Positions 5,916 to 6,969 of a DNA stretch of 6,969 nt are shown here, one piece after another. The notes under the pieces were generated by a model, which saw nothing but the letters and a program-made list of their open reading frames with translations, was not told the origin of the DNA and ran no database searches. The stretch is from an uncultured Nannocystaceae bacterium (GTDB lineage: Bacteria; Myxococcota_A; Polyangia; Nannocystales; Nannocystaceae). Both the position numbers and the translations under genes were made by a program. Each line of letters starts with the position of its first letter. Position 1 is the stretch's first letter. The stretch covers positions 1 through 6,969 of the forward strand of contig CALKDV010000504.1 of assembly GCA_938084085.1 (NCBI GenBank), given 5' to 3'.

Positions 5916-5956
5916 AAAAGAGAGCGGCTCGGGTAACCGGCCGCTCTCTTTTTTTT
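5916..5956. terminator. Intrinsic terminator after the histone gene, possibly bidirectional with ftsZ
   Basis: Bases 5916-5928 pair perfectly with 5940-5952 (13 bp including AAAA/TTTT ends; core AGAGAGCGGC with GCCGCTCTCT). Inside, CGG (5930-5932) pairs with CCG (5937-5939) and closes a GTAA loop, which is a GNRA-type tetraloop in RNA. A run of eight Ts (5949-5956) follows on the plus strand, making a strong terminator for the histone gene 16 bases after its stop. In the other direction the hairpin is followed by only four Ts, so it may also end ftsZ transcripts, less efficiently, 14 bases after the ftsZ stop. Confidence 0.92.
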
Positions 5957-5965
5957 GTGGCGTGC

Positions 5966-6969
5966 TTATCGTTGGCGTCGCATGTAGGCCGGCACGTCGT
6001 GATCGGCTGGGGCCGCCGCGGGGACCTCTCCGCGAGCCCAGGTGCCGCTCGCCGTGTCCGGCTGAGCCGCCTGCGGGTACTGGCCCGTCTGCGCCGGATC
6101 CATGGGCGTTACGCTCGGCTGGCGGCGACGACCGCTCACCGCGGGATCGGCCGCGCCGGGCCCGGGCTGCGATTGCGACGCGCGGCGAGGTGGAACCGCT
6201 CCACCGCCACGGTAGGACGGGGTGACCTGACCATGGATGGTCGCGTGCCCCTCGTGGATGCGTCCTCCGCCCAGCATCGGGTTGATGACCGGCGCGCTGC
6301 GCCGCGCCGAGTGGCGCTGAATCGCTTGTCCGAGCTCGTCCTCTTTCGGCATGTGCAGGTCGAAGCCGGTCGCGATGACCGTGATGCGGAGCATCCCCCC
6401 CATGTTCTCGTCGAGCACTGTGCCAAAGATGATATTGCAGTCCTCGTCGACCGAGTCGTGAATGATCGACGCCGCTTCGTTGATCTCTGCCATCCGAAGA
6501 TCGGGGCCGGCCGTAATGTTCATGAGAATGCCGCGGGCCCCCTTGATGGTGACGTCCTCGAGGAGCGGGCTGTTGATGGCCATCTCCGTGGCATGAATGG
6601 CGCGGCCCTCCTCGCTCGCCATGCCCATCCCCATCAGCGCTCGTCCTTGGTCGTGCATGATGGTGCGGACATCCGCGAAGTCGACGTTGATCAGGCCGGG
6701 GACCGTGATGAGATCTGAGACACCTTGCGTCGCGTGCAAGAGCACCTCGTCGGCGATCCCGAAGGCGTCTGTCATGGAGGTGTTCGGCGACGCCACCTGA
6801 AGCAAACGATCGTTCGGGATGGTGATGAGCGTGTCCACCGCCTCTTCAAGTTTGAGGATGCCCTCGTCCGCAAACTTCATGCGGCGACGCCCCTCAAAGC
6901 CGAACGGCTTGGTGACCACGCCGACGGTCAACGCGCCGGCTTCCCGCGCGACCTGGGCGATGACGGGTG
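5966..6969 (-). CDS. ftsZ: Cell division protein FtsZ, C-terminal part (5' end outside window)
   Basis: FtsZ is the tubulin-like GTPase that forms the cytokinetic ring. About 334 residues are present and the frame stays open to the right edge, beginning PVIAQVAREAGALTVGVVTKPF; the TTG at 6929-6931 is internal. The fragment holds the later part of the GTPase domain and its C-terminal subdomain: PNDRLLQVA, ADEVLLHATQGVSDLITVPG, LINVDFADVRTIM (including the T7-loop type NVDFAD) and NIIFGTVLDENMGG..RITVIATGFD. The G-box GGGTGTG is outside the window. A Pro/Gly/Ala-rich disordered linker of roughly 110 residues follows, and the end DVPAYMRRQR is the conserved C-terminal peptide that binds FtsA and other partners. 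The stop TAA is at 5966-5968. The gene is separated from ftsQ and ftsA by the oppositely oriented histone gene and a terminator, so it is probably expressed apart from them. Confidence 0.97.
   Translation of the reverse strand, partial: PVIAQVAREAGALTVGVVTKPFGFEGRRRMKFADEGILKLEEAVDTLITIPNDRLLQVASPNTSMTDAFGIADEVLLHATQGVSDLITVPGLINVDFADVRTIMHDQGRALMGMGMASEEGRAIHATEMAINSPLLEDVTIKGARGILMNITAGPDLRMAEINEAASIIHDSVDEDCNIIFGTVLDENMGGMLRITVIATGFDLHMPKEDELGQAIQRHSARRSAPVINPMLGGGRIHEGHATIHGQVTPSYRGGGAVPPRRASQSQPGPGAADPAVSGRRRQPSVTPMDPAQTGQYPQAAQPDTASGTWARGEVPAAAPADHDVPAYMRRQR

Noticed and set aside
5957..6718. 253-codon plus-strand open frame opposite ftsZ
   Set aside because: It lies wholly antisense to well-conserved ftsZ; long antisense frames are common in GC-rich coding DNA and this one shows no motif of its own.
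1..6969. CRISPR array, tRNA, rRNA, insertion sequence or prophage signals
   Set aside because: No regularly spaced repeats, clover-leaf sequences, transposase or integrase-like proteins, or flanking terminal repeats were seen.

Overview
This GC-rich window (roughly 60 to 65 % by eye) is a rearranged part of a bacterial division and cell wall (dcw) cluster, with a small histone gene placed inside it. The protein sequences look deltaproteobacterial in the old broad sense (Bdellovibrionota, Myxococcota or Bradymonadia-like). That placement rests on general resemblance only and is held loosely. The best taxonomic hint is a Bd0055-type histone, a family known mainly from Bdellovibrio and a few other bacterial lineages.

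Left part, plus strand (1-1737): the 3' end of murC, then murB starting on a TTG that overlaps the murC stop codon, then a small BolA-family gene of the IbaG type. MurC and MurB carry out successive cytoplasmic steps of peptidoglycan precursor synthesis.

Middle part, minus strand (5108 down to 1729): ftsQ, ftsA and an alpha/beta hydrolase, closely spaced and probably one operon. FtsQ is the membrane division scaffold and FtsA the membrane anchor for the Z ring. The hydrolase resembles the monoacylglycerol lipase group but has Gly where the catalytic Ser should be. It meets the ibaG-like gene tail to tail with a 9-base overlap.

Right part: a 585-base divergent intergenic region (5109-5693) with no convincing gene. 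It contains about 95 bases of A/T blocks spaced by one helical turn and a bulged inverted repeat. After it comes a 68-aa histone-fold protein on the plus strand with a Lys-rich N-terminal tail. A strong terminator hairpin (5916-5952) separates the histone gene from the converging 3' end of ftsZ, which runs off the right edge with its C-terminal membrane-anchor-binding peptide intact.

Compared with the usual murC-murB-ftsQ-ftsA-ftsZ order, ftsQA lies inverted relative to murCB, and ftsZ lies upstream of ftsQA behind the histone gene. The points most worth following are the histone gene and its control region, the nucleophile-less hydrolase in a division operon, and the broken cluster.
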